In this document: piece after piece, positions 1-5,778 of the stretch
Numbering within the stretch: position 1 is the stretch's first letter
How the letters are laid out: every line of letters starts with the position of its first letter
Assembly (NCBI GenBank): GCA_023428515.1
Contig: JAEYXI010000187.1
Span: 1-5,778, forward strand
Source of the DNA: Pseudomonadota bacterium
GTDB taxonomy: Bacteria; Pseudomonadota; Alphaproteobacteria; Rhizobiales; Rhizobiaceae
Reading direction: 5' to 3'
DNA length: 5,778 nucleotides
Program-made: the position numbers and the translations under genes
The notes under the pieces: model-generated
Told to the model about the DNA's origin: nothing
What the model saw: only the letters and a program-made list of their open reading frames with translations
Database searches by the model: none

Positions 1-31
1 GCGCGGACCAGCAGACCGGCGCCTCCGCATA

Positions 32-1354
32 TCATGGCGCGGTGCCTTGGCCGCTACCCGGCGGCAAGGGACCGGCACCCTGGGCGGCTGACCTCAGCCG
101 CACGGCACGCGAACCGCTTGCACGCGCCGTTCCCGCCGCGACCATGAAATCGGACAGGCGCGGCAGGATCTCGGATCGGAACCGCGAGCCGTTGAAGACC
201 CCATAGTGGCCGACGCCGGGCTGCAGCCAGTGTCGTCGGCGTTCGGTCGGGATGTTCACGCACAGGGCGTGTGCGGCCTCGGTCTGGCCGATGCCGGAAA
301 TGTCGTCATGCTCGCCCTCCACCGTCATCAGCGCCACGTTGCGGATGGCCGCCGGATCGACGCGCTGGTGGCGGTGGGTCATCTCGCCCCTGGGCAGGGC
401 GTGCTTGACGAAGACCGTCCGCACGGTCTGCAGATAGAACTCCGCCGTCAGGTCCATGACGGCCAGGTACTCGTCGTAGAACTCCCTGTGCTTCTGCGCG
501 GAATCGCCGTCCCCCTCGACCAGATGCTGGAACAGCTGGTGATGCGCCTCGATATGGCGGTCGAGGTTCATGCTCATGAAGCCGTTGAGCTGCAGGAAGC
601 CGGGATAGACGTCGCGCATGAAGCCGGGATGCGGAAACGGCACCTTGGTGATGACGTGCCGTCGGAACCAGGCGATACCGCGTTCCTCGGCCAGCCTGTT
701 GACGGCGGTGGGCGCCACCCTCGTATCGATCGGACCGCCCATCAACACCATCGAATGCGGCACGCAGGGATCCTCCCCCGCCTCCATCACCGCCACCGCG
801 GCGAGCACCGGCACCGAGGGCTGGCAGACCGCCATCACATGCGTGTCAGGGCCGAACTCGTGGAACATGTCGATGACGTAATCGATGTAGTCGTCGAGAT
901 CGAATTTGCCGTCGCCGACCGGGACCATGCGGGCGTCCGTCCAGTCGGTGATGTAGACGTCGGCATGGGGCAGCATTGCCTCCACCGTGCCGCGCAGCAG
1001 CGTGGCGTAGTGGCCCGACATGGGCGCGACGATGAGGAGCTTCGGATCGGCCCGGCGTCCTGCTGGCAGGTCGCGCTCGAAGCGGATCAGGTTGCAGAAG
1101 GGCCGCGACCAGACGATGCGCTCCTTGACCCCGACTTTCTTCCAGTCGACCACCGTTTCGGTCAAGCCGAAGGCTGGTTTGCCGTAGCGGCGCGTCGTGC
1201 GCTCGAAGAGTTCTGCGGTGGCCGCGATCGATCGCCCGAACGGCGTGTGCGCAATCGGGTTGAGCGGATTGGAATAGAGCAGCTTCACCGCGTCCGCATA
1301 CGCCCTGAGGGGCTGCACTGCGGCATAGTTCATTTCGTAGAACTGGTAGAACAT
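32..1354 (-). CDS. phaZ: Intracellular polyhydroxyalkanoate (PHB) depolymerase
   Basis: This 440-residue protein should hydrolyse stored poly-3-hydroxybutyrate on cytoplasmic granules. It has an alpha/beta-hydrolase layout typical of the intracellular depolymerase family. The N-terminus MFYQFYEMNYAA and the block NPLNPIAHTPFGR (about residues 29-41) are family signatures. The lipase-box equivalent AVCQPSVP places the nucleophile at Cys177 rather than Ser, as in Cupriavidus PhaZ1. The likely acid is Asp350 in GEHDDISG and the likely base is His383 in VGHYGVFNGSRF. There is no signal peptide, which fits a cytoplasmic enzyme. The start is supported by GAGG five bases upstream of the ATG. Residues from about 408 to 440 form a Gly/Ala/Pro/Arg-rich tail of low complexity beyond the conserved fold; family members usually run about 400-425 residues. 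phaC is not adjacent in this window. Family assignment is firm; substrate chain length is inferred. Confidence 0.95.
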   Translation of the reverse strand: MFYQFYEMNYAAVQPLRAYADAVKLLYSNPLNPIAHTPFGRSIAATAELFERTTRRYGKPAFGLTETVVDWKKVGVKERIVWSRPFCNLIRFERDLPAGRRADPKLLIVAPMSGHYATLLRGTVEAMLPHADVYITDWTDARMVPVGDGKFDLDDYIDYVIDMFHEFGPDTHVMAVCQPSVPVLAAVAVMEAGEDPCVPHSMVLMGGPIDTRVAPTAVNRLAEERGIAWFRRHVITKVPFPHPGFMRDVYPGFLQLNGFMSMNLDRHIEAHHQLFQHLVEGDGDSAQKHREFYDEYLAVMDLTAEFYLQTVRTVFVKHALPRGEMTHRHQRVDPAAIRNVALMTVEGEHDDISGIGQTEAAHALCVNIPTERRRHWLQPGVGHYGVFNGSRFRSEILPRLSDFMVAAGTARASGSRAVRLRSAAQGAGPLPPGSGQGTAP

Positions 1355-1407
1355 CGAAACCTCGTTCTACCGGGTCTCGCCCGGCCGCCTCCCATTCTTA
1401 GACAACG

Positions 1408-1435
1408 AAGTTAGCGATGTTTTGTTGCGATGCAA
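1408..1435 (-). promoter_or_regulatory. Candidate sigma-70-type promoter of phaZ
   Basis: Reading the minus strand, TTGCAT (1430-1435) and TAACTT (1408-1413) are separated by 16 bases. They resemble -35 and -10 elements, and TAACTT keeps the first, second and last bases of the -10 consensus. Transcription would begin near base 1401, giving a leader of roughly 45 bases before the phaZ ATG at 1354. The -35 hexamer lies inside the PhaR-like palindrome, an arrangement that would allow repression. The match is modest and comes from eye inspection only. Confidence 0.4.
1423..1435. promoter_or_regulatory. PhaR/PhbF-like operator upstream of phaZ
   Basis: The 13 bases TGTTGCGATGCAA contain a perfect dyad, TTGC-GAT-GCAA (1425-1435). 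They match at every fixed position the consensus TG-N-TGC-N3-GCAA that I recall for the PHB regulator PhbF/PhaR. The site lies 68 bases upstream of the phaZ start and covers the candidate -35 element. PhaR-family proteins bind both PHB and DNA and leave the promoter when polymer accumulates, so control of a depolymerase by such a site makes biological sense. The match is seen directly; the binding is inferred. Confidence 0.6.
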
Positions 1436-1441
1436 TACGTC

Positions 1442-1467
1442 ACGCCGCGTGAGCTATCGCGCGGCGT
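1442..1467. repeat. 8-bp perfect inverted repeat between DUF1330 gene and phaZ
   Basis: ACGCCGCG (1442-1449) and CGCGGCGT (1460-1467) are exact reverse complements around a 10-base loop. The repeat lies 38 bases beyond the DUF1330 stop codon and just upstream of the phaZ operator. A GC-rich stem at the end of an operon suggests a transcription-ending or 3'-end-protecting hairpin, but no T-run follows it on either strand, so it is not a canonical intrinsic terminator. Confidence 0.45.
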
Positions 1468-1505
1468 TGGTCCAAGATCAAAAAAGGCCTTTGATTTCAG
1501 TGCCT

Positions 1506-1799
1506 TCAGTCGAAAACACCTTCGACAAGCACCATTTCCGCATCTGCGAACTTCTGGCGGATCGCCCTTGCCGCCGTATATTCCGGCGAGTGATAGCAAT
1601 CCTGCGCCGCCTTCAGGGACGGAAACTCGACCACCACGTTGCGCGTGCGCCCCTTCCCTTCCGTCGCCTCGAAGGCGCCGCCGCGCGCCAGGAATTTCGC
1701 GCCGTATTTCTCGAAGGCGGGTTTCGCCGCGGCCACATAGTCCTTGTAGGCTTCCGGGTTCTTCACCTCGACATGCGCTATCCAGTATCCCTTCGGCAT
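1506..1799 (-). CDS. DUF1330 family protein
   Basis: This 97-residue protein belongs to the DUF1330 family, small proteins of the dimeric alpha/beta-barrel (ferredoxin-like) fold with no settled function. The whole length matches the family pattern: MPKGYWIAHVEV at the N-terminus, the AFEKYGAKFLARGG block (about residues 28-41), the VVVEFPSLKAAQDCYHSPEY block (about 55-74), and VLVEGVFD at the end. Nothing marks secretion or membrane insertion. A clear GGAGG lies eight bases upstream of the ATG. The gene starts 18 bases after the pyrF stop and is probably translated from the same message. That pairing hints at an auxiliary role near nucleotide or flavin metabolism, but this is guesswork. Family assignment is confident; no catalytic residue can be named. 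Confidence 0.93.
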   Translation of the reverse strand: MPKGYWIAHVEVKNPEAYKDYVAAAKPAFEKYGAKFLARGGAFEATEGKGRTRNVVVEFPSLKAAQDCYHSPEYTAARAIRQKFADAEMVLVEGVFD

Positions 1800-1817
1800 A
1801 GTCTCTTCCTCCCTCGT

Positions 1818-2501
1818 TCAAGCCGCGCTCATCTCGGCAAGGATCGCCTCGGCCGCGGCGCGGCGGTCAGGCGCCTTGACGATCGGCCGCGCTACCACGA
1901 GATGGCTGGCGCCGGCGCGTATTGCGTCCGCCGGCGTCATCACGCGCTTCTGGTCGCCGCGCTCGGCGCCGGCCGGCCGGATGCCGGGCGTCACCACGGC
2001 GAGCTCCGGTCCGACGATCTTGCGCACCGCCGCGGCCTCGTCGGCCGAGCAGACGATGCCGCCCATGCCTGCGGCCAGCGCCTGCTCGGCGCGGCGCATC
2101 ACCAGCGTGTGCGGGTCGTATTCGTAACCGGCATCGGTCAGGTCGGCTTCATCCATCGAGGTGAGCACCGTGACGCCGAGCAAAGTCAGGTCCGAGCCCT
2201 TCGCCGCCTCCACCGCCGCGCGCATCGCCTTCGGATAGGCATGCAGCGTTAGCATCGACATGCCCATCTTCACGATATTCTCGACGCCCTTGGCCACCGT
2301 GTTGTCGATGTCGAGCAGCTTCATGTCGAGGAAGATCTTTTTCCCGCCAGAAGCCAGCTCACGGGCGAAATCGAGCCCGCCTGCAAAGGCGAGCTGATAG
2401 CCGATCTTGTAGAAGGAGACCGCATCGTCGAGATCGCGAACCACCTTTTCGGCCTCTGCGACATCAGGCACATCGAGCCCAACGATCAGCCTTTCGCGCA
2501 T
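1818..2501 (-). CDS. pyrF: Orotidine 5'-phosphate decarboxylase
   Basis: PyrF decarboxylates OMP to UMP, the last step of de novo pyrimidine synthesis, in the cytoplasm as a TIM-barrel dimer. The 227 residues match the usual bacterial length. Visible active-site pieces are GLDVP with Asp10, the YKIG segment with Lys32, and the hallmark DxKxxD as Asp59-Lys61-Asp64 in [13 protein letters not shown]. The phosphate-binding end includes TPGIR (171-175) and VVARPIV with Arg205. The common DIPNTV reads DIDNTV here, with Asp66 in place of Pro; I believe this is usual in rhizobia. The ATG is preceded by an AAGGGGAG ribosome site. The gene lies 22 bases after the FMN reductase and 18 bases before the DUF1330 gene, so all three are probably co-transcribed. 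It is not near pyrE or pyrD in this window. Confidence 0.97.
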   Translation of the reverse strand: MRERLIVGLDVPDVAEAEKVVRDLDDAVSFYKIGYQLAFAGGLDFARELASGGKKIFLDMKLLDIDNTVAKGVENIVKMGMSMLTLHAYPKAMRAAVEAAKGSDLTLLGVTVLTSMDEADLTDAGYEYDPHTLVMRRAEQALAAGMGGIVCSADEAAAVRKIVGPELAVVTPGIRPAGAERGDQKRVMTPADAIRAGASHLVVARPIVKAPDRRAAAEAILAEMSAA

Positions 2502-2523
2502 GCGCTCCCCTTCCTGCCTTCCG

Positions 2524-3120
2524 TCACGGTTCGACCCGCGTCGACATCATGGCGGCGCGCTCGATCAATGTCCGGCACACCGTCTCCATCTGGTGGCGCA
2601 ATCGTTCTTCCTTGAACAGGCCTTCCTCGTCGAAGGCCTCGGACGCTTTTCCGACCGAGCATTGCGGCGAGATCACTTCAACCTGGTTGGCCATCAGCAC
2701 TGCGCGCAGGTGATAGAGTGCGCGCACCCCTGCGAAATTCCCGTCCGACGAGGAACAGAGCGCAGCGACCTTGCCGTCGAAGGGCTTGAACGGACGCCCG
2801 CCGTCGCGGCGCACCCGGCTCACCCAGTCGAGCGCGTTCTTCAGCAAGGGCGGAATGGATGCGTTGTATTCGGGACTGGCGATGAGCAGCCCGTCATGGG
2901 CGGCGATCTGGCGCGCCAGCTTCAGCGCATTCTCCGGGACGCCTTTTTCCTTCTCGAGATCCTGGTCCATGATCGGCAGCGGATAGTCGCCCAGCGAGAT
3001 GCGAGTGACATCCGCACCCTGCAGCGCCAGCTCCTTCATCGCCGCATCGGCGGTCTTGATCGAGAAGGCTCCGGTGCGGAGCGACCCGGCGAAGACGAGG
3101 ATTTTCGGGATCACAGGCAT
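2524..3120 (-). CDS. NAD(P)H-dependent FMN reductase, flavodoxin-like fold
   Basis: The product is a soluble flavodoxin-fold oxidoreductase of the NADPH-dependent FMN reductase family (ChrR/azoreductase/SsuE relatives), likely reducing flavin, quinones or similar acceptors. With the start at 3120 it has 198 residues. [14 protein letters not shown] near the N-terminus forms the FMN phosphate loop (Gly12-Ser13-Leu14-Arg15). [18 protein letters not shown] (about 82-99) is the family's second signature, contacting the isoalloxazine ring. I chose this ATG because AAAGGA lies six bases upstream and [13 protein letters not shown] fits family N-termini. An in-frame ATG at 3177 would add 19 residues that read through a perfect inverted repeat and have no family match. 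The gene leads the pyrF-DUF1330 cluster. The true substrate cannot be told from sequence. Confidence 0.92.
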   Translation of the reverse strand: MPVIPKILVFAGSLRTGAFSIKTADAAMKELALQGADVTRISLGDYPLPIMDQDLEKEKGVPENALKLARQIAAHDGLLIASPEYNASIPPLLKNALDWVSRVRRDGGRPFKPFDGKVAALCSSSDGNFAGVRALYHLRAVLMANQVEVISPQCSVGKASEAFDEEGLFKEERLRHQMETVCRTLIERAAMMSTRVEP

Positions 3121-3129
3121 GGCGATTCC

Positions 3130-3163
3130 TTTGCCCGCAGCTATAGGCAAAGCTGCGGGCAAA
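3130..3163. repeat. 13-bp perfect inverted repeat abutting the FMN reductase ribosome site
   Basis: TTTGCCCGCAGCT (3130-3142) and AGCTGCGGGCAAA (3151-3163) are perfect reverse complements around an 8-base loop. In the minus-strand transcript the last three stem bases are the AAA of the AAAGGA ribosome site of the FMN reductase, so a folded leader would partly mask it. The loop contains a second GGCAAA on the plus strand (3146-3151) that could pair alternatively with TTTGCC. No T-run follows on either strand, so it does not look like a terminator. It may act as an RNA hairpin controlling translation or as a dyad operator. Confidence 0.75.
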
Positions 3164-3173
3164 TCAATATGAA

Positions 3174-3188
3174 GCACTCGGTGAGTGC
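3174..3188. repeat. Short inverted repeat between pmtA and the FMN reductase gene
   Basis: GCACTC (3174-3179) and GAGTGC (3183-3188) form a perfect 6-bp dyad with a 3-base centre, 25 bases downstream of the pmtA stop. On the minus strand it is followed by TTCATATTGATTT, moderately T-rich, so it could be a weak terminator of pmtA. It could equally be an operator for the downstream operon. Both readings are inference. Confidence 0.4.
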
Positions 3189-3213
3189 ACCTGTTCGCCG
3201 CCTACGATGCGAC

Positions 3214-3816
3214 TCAATTCCTCGTCGCGCGGCGATAGAGCCAGAGTTGAGTCGGCGGGATGTTGCGCAGGATGAAATGGAAATGCTCGACCGTGTAATC
3301 GCCGTGGCCCGGCGGGATGGGCGATTTCGGTCCGTAGGTTAGCTGCACCACCGGCCGCCCGGTCGGTATGCGCTTGAGCAAGCTGTCGAGATAGGCGACG
3401 CGGCGCTCCACGGGGAAGTTCAGCAACGGCACACCCGACACGACGCAGTCGAAGACCACGTCGCGCTTGTCGCCCAGCGTCTTGTCGAGATTGACGCCGT
3501 CGCCTTCGATCACGTTGACGCCGGGATAGTTGCGCCTGAGGTGAGCGACGAATTCCGAGGAGTACTCGACCGCATAAAGATCGGACGGCTTCACGCCGCG
3601 CCCGAGGATCGCCTTGGTGATGACGCCGGTGCCGGGGCCTACTTCGAGGACCGGCAGCCCGGACCTCGCGTCGATGACGGAAGCCATCCGCCGCGCCGTC
3701 ACGGAACTGGTGGGGATGATTGCGCCTACGGCTTTCGGCTTGTCGATCCAGCCCTTGAAGAACTTCAGTTCGTCATCGAATTTCGCGGCGAACTTGCGCA
3801 GTCCCGGAGCGGCCAT
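3214..3816 (-). CDS. pmtA: Phosphatidylethanolamine N-methyltransferase (rhizobial PmtA type)
   Basis: PmtA methylates phosphatidylethanolamine three times with S-adenosylmethionine to give phosphatidylcholine at the inner face of the cytoplasmic membrane. From the chosen ATG the protein has 200 residues, normal for the Sinorhizobium-type enzyme. KFDDELKFFKGWIDKPKAVG (about 11-30) and IPTSSVTARRMASVI follow the rhizobial N-terminus. SAM motif I is VLEVGPGTG (56-64), YAVEYS (81-86) is the acidic motif II region, and SGVPLLNFP (127-135) and NIPPTQLW (185-192) are further family blocks. There are no transmembrane helices, as expected for this soluble or peripheral form. I place the start at 3816 because GGAGA lies seven bases upstream; the 17 extra in-frame residues from 3867 do not resemble the family. 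It stands alone between gaps of 121 and 93 bases. Confidence 0.93.
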   Translation of the reverse strand: MAAPGLRKFAAKFDDELKFFKGWIDKPKAVGAIIPTSSVTARRMASVIDARSGLPVLEVGPGTGVITKAILGRGVKPSDLYAVEYSSEFVAHLRRNYPGVNVIEGDGVNLDKTLGDKRDVVFDCVVSGVPLLNFPVERRVAYLDSLLKRIPTGRPVVQLTYGPKSPIPPGHGDYTVEHFHFILRNIPPTQLWLYRRATRN

Positions 3817-3844
3817 CGACGGTCTCCAACAATCGGTTGCGGGA

Positions 3845-3872
3845 CACATAACAGTCCGTCGCGTCAACGCAA
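3845..3872 (-). promoter_or_regulatory. Candidate promoter of pmtA
   Basis: On the minus strand TTGCGT (3867-3872) is followed after 16 bases by TATGTG (3845-3850). These could be -35 and -10 elements giving a leader of about 22 bases before the pmtA ATG. The hexamers match the consensus only in part, and an overlapping TTGACG (3864-3869) is better as a -35 but is badly spaced. The start choice at 3816 leaves room for this promoter; the longer reading frame from 3867 would run over it. Confidence 0.33.
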
Positions 3873-3937
3873 GCTTTGATGTCGCGTTCCCAACGATTTT
3901 TGTCGCTTTTATCGAGGGGCAGTTGGCCGCCGCGCGC

Positions 3938-5065
3938 TCAGCGCTCGCCGAACGACTCGAAGAAATCCTTCATGCGCGAGAAGAAACCGGAGGATTGCGG
4001 CGAGTTCTCCGTCGACGAAAGTTTTTCAAATTCCTCGAGCAGTTCGCGCTGGCGCTTGGAGAGATTCTGCGGCGTCTCGACGGCGGTCTGGATGTAGAGG
4101 TCGCCGATCTGCGGCTGGCGCAGCACAGGCATGCCCTTGCCCTTGAGGCGGAACTGGCGGCCGTTCTGCGTGCCCTCGGGCACCTTCACGCGCGTCTGCG
4201 TGCCGTCGAGCGTCGCGACCTCGAAGGAGCCGCCGAGCGCTGCCGTCGTCATCGAGATCGGCACCTTGCAGTAGAGGTCGGCGCCGTCGCGTTGGAAGAA
4301 CTCGTGCGGCTTGACCGACAGGAAGATGTAGAGGTCGCCCGAAGGTCCGCCGCGCAAGCCCGCCTCACCCTCGTTGGCGAGGCGGATGCGGGTGCCGTCC
4401 TCGATGCCGGCCGGAATGTTCACCGACAGAGAGCGCTCCTCGACGGTGCGGCCCTGTCCGGCGCATTTCGGACAGGGGTCCTTGATCGTCTGGCCGCGAC
4501 CCTGGCAGGTCGGGCAGGTGCGCTCGATCGAAAAGAAACCCTGGGTGGCGCGCACCTTGCCGTGACCGCCGCACATGGTGCAGGTGACGGGCTGCGTGCC
4601 TGGCTTGGCGCCGCTGCCGGAGCAGTCGGTGCAGGAAACGGAGGCCGGCACGTGTATCTGCGCGGTCTTGCCCGTAAAGGCCTCCTCCAGCGTGATCTCC
4701 ATATTGTAGCGGAGGTCGGCGCCGCGCTCGCGGCCGCCCGACGAGCGACGCCGGCCGCCGCCCATCATGTCGCCGAAGATGTCCTCGAAGATATCGGCGA
4801 AGCCGCCTGCCGCGAAACCGTGGCCGCCGTTCATGCCGCCATTCTCGAAGGCCGCATGGCCAAAGCGATCATAGGCGGCCCGCTTCTGCGGGTCCTTCAG
4901 CGTCTCGTAGGCCTCGTTGATTTCCTTGAACCTGTGCTCGCAGGAGTGATCGCCGGGATTGCGATCGGGATGGAACTGCATGGCGAGCTTGCGGAACGCG
5001 CTCTTCAGCTCTTTCTCATCCGCGCCCTTCTGGACGCCCAAAGTTTCGTAGAAATCAGCCTTCAT
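3938..5065 (-). CDS. dnaJ: Chaperone protein DnaJ (Hsp40)
   Basis: DnaJ delivers unfolded proteins to DnaK and stimulates its ATPase. The 375 residues show the complete type I layout. A J domain covers about residues 1-72 with the catalytic HPD at 32-34. A Gly/Phe-rich linker runs from about 72 to 103. The zinc domain has four CxxCxGxG repeats starting at Cys145, Cys162, Cys184 and Cys198. Two C-terminal beta domains and a dimerisation end follow, finishing at FFESFGER. All zinc ligands are present. The start is fixed by the conserved [11 protein letters not shown]. The ribosome site is poor: AGG only two bases before the ATG, with a better GAGGG about 18 bases away. dnaK lies upstream in the same direction, but a strong terminator stands between them, so dnaJ may use its own promoter or readthrough. 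Confidence 0.98.
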   Translation of the reverse strand: MKADFYETLGVQKGADEKELKSAFRKLAMQFHPDRNPGDHSCEHRFKEINEAYETLKDPQKRAAYDRFGHAAFENGGMNGGHGFAAGGFADIFEDIFGDMMGGGRRRSSGGRERGADLRYNMEITLEEAFTGKTAQIHVPASVSCTDCSGSGAKPGTQPVTCTMCGGHGKVRATQGFFSIERTCPTCQGRGQTIKDPCPKCAGQGRTVEERSLSVNIPAGIEDGTRIRLANEGEAGLRGGPSGDLYIFLSVKPHEFFQRDGADLYCKVPISMTTAALGGSFEVATLDGTQTRVKVPEGTQNGRQFRLKGKGMPVLRQPQIGDLYIQTAVETPQNLSKRQRELLEEFEKLSSTENSPQSSGFFSRMKDFFESFGER

Positions 5066-5123
5066 CGCCTATCGCAGCTTTACCCTCGTCGCTGTTCCCC
5101 GTCAGCGAAGTCGCCATGCCCAT

Positions 5124-5166
5124 CACACAAGCGAGCCCAGCCTGGCGCGCTCGCTTAGCATGTGTG
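5124..5166. repeat. Imperfect long hairpin in the presumed dnaJ leader
   Basis: AGCGAGC (5130-5136) and GCTCGCT (5149-5155) form a perfect 7-bp stem. Flanking CACACA (5124-5129) and TGTGTG (5161-5166) can extend it by six pairs across a 5-base bulge on one side, for 13 pairs in all. The 12-base loop holds the small palindrome CCAGCCTGG. It ends 58 bases before the dnaJ ATG, in the 269-base spacer after the dnaK terminator. No T-run follows on the minus strand, so it is more likely leader structure than a terminator. I see no convincing dnaJ promoter in the rest of the spacer. Confidence 0.5.
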
Positions 5167-5284
5167 CACCGATTTAGTAAGCCGGTGGACGCAATGCCAG
5201 ACTTTGCCGCGGATTCGCAGCGTTTTTTTCAGTTTTGAACAGTCAACCGCGCCGGGTTGAGCAATGCGGCGGGTGCCGGCAACG

Positions 5285-5312
5285 AAAAAGCCCGGCACGA
5301 GCGCCGGGCTTT
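5285..5312 (-). terminator. Rho-independent terminator of dnaK
   Basis: In the minus-strand transcript AAAGCCCGGC, a 6-base loop and GCCGGGCTTT make a perfect 10-bp stem that runs straight into a T5 tract (bases 5285-5289). It begins 22 bases after the dnaK stop codon. This is a classic intrinsic terminator. It should end or reduce transcription between dnaK and dnaJ, making the DnaK to DnaJ ratio high. The opposite strand has A-rich flanking too but no gene reads into it from that side. Confidence 0.92.
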
Positions 5313-5334
5313 CTGCTTCAAGTCCTGGAGAAGA

Positions 5335-5778
5335 TCAGGCCGACTTCTTCTTGTCGTCGTCCTCGTCGATCTCTTCGAAGTCGGCGTCGACGACATCCGA
5401 ATCCTTGGCCGCGTCGGCCTTGGCGTCGGATTCCGCCGCTTCCTTCTGCGAGGCCTCGTACATGGCCTGGCCGAGTTTCATCGACACTTCGGCCAGCGTC
5501 TGGGTCTTCGCCTCGATCTCGGCGAGGTCGTCCCCTTCCGCTGCGGTCTTCAGCGCGGCGATGGCGTCGGCGATCGCGGTGCGGTCGGCTTCGGAGACCT
5601 TCTCGCCATACTCCTTGAGCGACTTCTCGGAGGAGTGGACGAGGCTCTCGGCCTGGTTGCGCGCCTCGACCAGCCCGCGCCGCTTCTTGTCGGCCTCGGC
5701 ATTCGCCTCGGCGTCCTTCACCATCTTCTCGATATCGCTATCGGACAATCCGCCCGAGGCCTGGATGCGGATCTGGTG
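5335..5778 (-). CDS. dnaK: Chaperone protein DnaK (Hsp70), C-terminal part
   Basis: This is the last 147 codons of dnaK; the gene continues beyond the right edge of the window, and the reading frame is open up to base 5778. The visible part begins [11 protein letters not shown], the end of the substrate-binding beta domain. It continues through the helical lid ([23 protein letters not shown] and following, with runs of charged heptad-like residues). It ends in an acidic tail, [19 protein letters not shown], which is typical of alphaproteobacterial DnaK and carries the EEVD-like end. A TTG at 5746-5748 could be mistaken for a start, but it is an internal Leu codon. The ATPase domain is not in the window. 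The adjacent dnaJ and the strong terminator support the identification. Confidence 0.96.
   Translation of the reverse strand, partial: HQIRIQASGGLSDSDIEKMVKDAEANAEADKKRRGLVEARNQAESLVHSSEKSLKEYGEKVSEADRTAIADAIAALKTAAEGDDLAEIEAKTQTLAEVSMKLGQAMYEASQKEAAESDAKADAAKDSDVVDADFEEIDEDDDKKKSA

Noticed and set aside
1..31. Terminator after phaZ from the GCGGA/TCCGC pairing at the left edge
   Set aside because: Only five pairs around a 16-base loop with no T-run, and the downstream sequence is outside the window.
206..1414. Long plus-strand open frame of 402 codons opposite phaZ
   Set aside because: It is antisense to a well-matched phaZ, and its translation is rich in His, Arg, Val and Asp with no recognisable domain. 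Open antisense frames are common in high-GC genes because of third-position bias.
1477..1495. ATCAAA/TTTGAT repeat around AAAGGCC as a terminator of the DUF1330 gene
   Set aside because: The stem is short and A/T-rich and has almost no loop. The T-run is part of the repeat itself, so it does not make a convincing terminator.
1411..1821. Minus-strand frame of 136 codons overlapping the DUF1330 gene
   Set aside because: It overlaps the DUF1330 gene on the same strand in another frame. The DUF1330 frame has full-length family similarity and a strong ribosome site.
3118..3177. Longer start for the FMN reductase at 3177
   Set aside because: The extra 19 residues run across a perfect inverted repeat and have no family match, while the ATG at 3120 has AAAGGA six bases upstream.
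3814..3867. Longer start for pmtA at 3867
   Set aside because: The added 17 residues do not resemble PmtA N-termini and cover the likely promoter. The ATG at 3816 has a good ribosome site.
3614..5158. Plus-strand open frame of 514 codons opposite dnaJ and pmtA
   Set aside because: It spans two real minus-strand genes and the gap between them. Its Ala/Leu/Arg-rich composition is what a mirrored high-GC coding frame gives, and no family motif is visible.
5235..5246. TTGA-N4-TCAA dyad and the T7 run nearby as a regulatory site
   Set aside because: Four-base arms are expected by chance, and the T-run on the plus strand is not preceded by a stable stem.
5335..5748. Separate 137-residue gene starting at a TTG
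   Set aside because: The frame stays open to the window edge and the upstream codons read as conserved DnaK sequence, so this is the tail of dnaK.

Overview
The window reads as chromosomal DNA from a high-GC alphaproteobacterium. The order is most likely Hyphomicrobiales (Rhizobiales), and the closest feel is Phyllobacteriaceae such as Mesorhizobium. The grounds are a rhizobial-type PmtA phospholipid methyltransferase, an alphaproteobacterial DnaK tail, a Cys-type intracellular PHB depolymerase, and strong GC bias at third codon positions. The genus is an inference from protein resemblance and was not tested by any search.

All seven genes lie on the minus strand, so transcription runs from high to low coordinates: dnaK (C-terminal end only, cut by the window edge), dnaJ, pmtA, a flavodoxin-fold NAD(P)H-dependent FMN reductase, pyrF, a DUF1330 protein, and phaZ. 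A textbook intrinsic terminator follows dnaK. The 269-base gap between dnaK and dnaJ also holds a large imperfect hairpin in the presumed dnaJ leader. Gaps of 121 and 93 bases flank pmtA and suggest its own promoter. The FMN reductase, pyrF and DUF1330 genes are packed with gaps of 22 and 18 bases and look like one operon. phaZ follows after a 151-base gap that contains a palindrome matching the consensus I remember for PhaR/PhbF polyhydroxyalkanoate regulators, overlapping a plausible promoter.

Functionally this is a housekeeping neighbourhood: protein folding (DnaK/DnaJ), phosphatidylcholine synthesis (PmtA), flavin/quinone redox, pyrimidine synthesis (PyrF), and mobilisation of stored polyhydroxybutyrate (PhaZ). 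I found no mobile element, CRISPR array, tRNA, rRNA or defence-like module, and no gene that looks foreign. No gene-free stretch exceeds 300 bases. The points most worth a second look are regulatory: the PhaR-like operator at phaZ, a perfect 13-bp inverted repeat abutting the ribosome binding site of the FMN reductase, and the structured dnaK-dnaJ spacer. I do not see a convincing undescribed system here.
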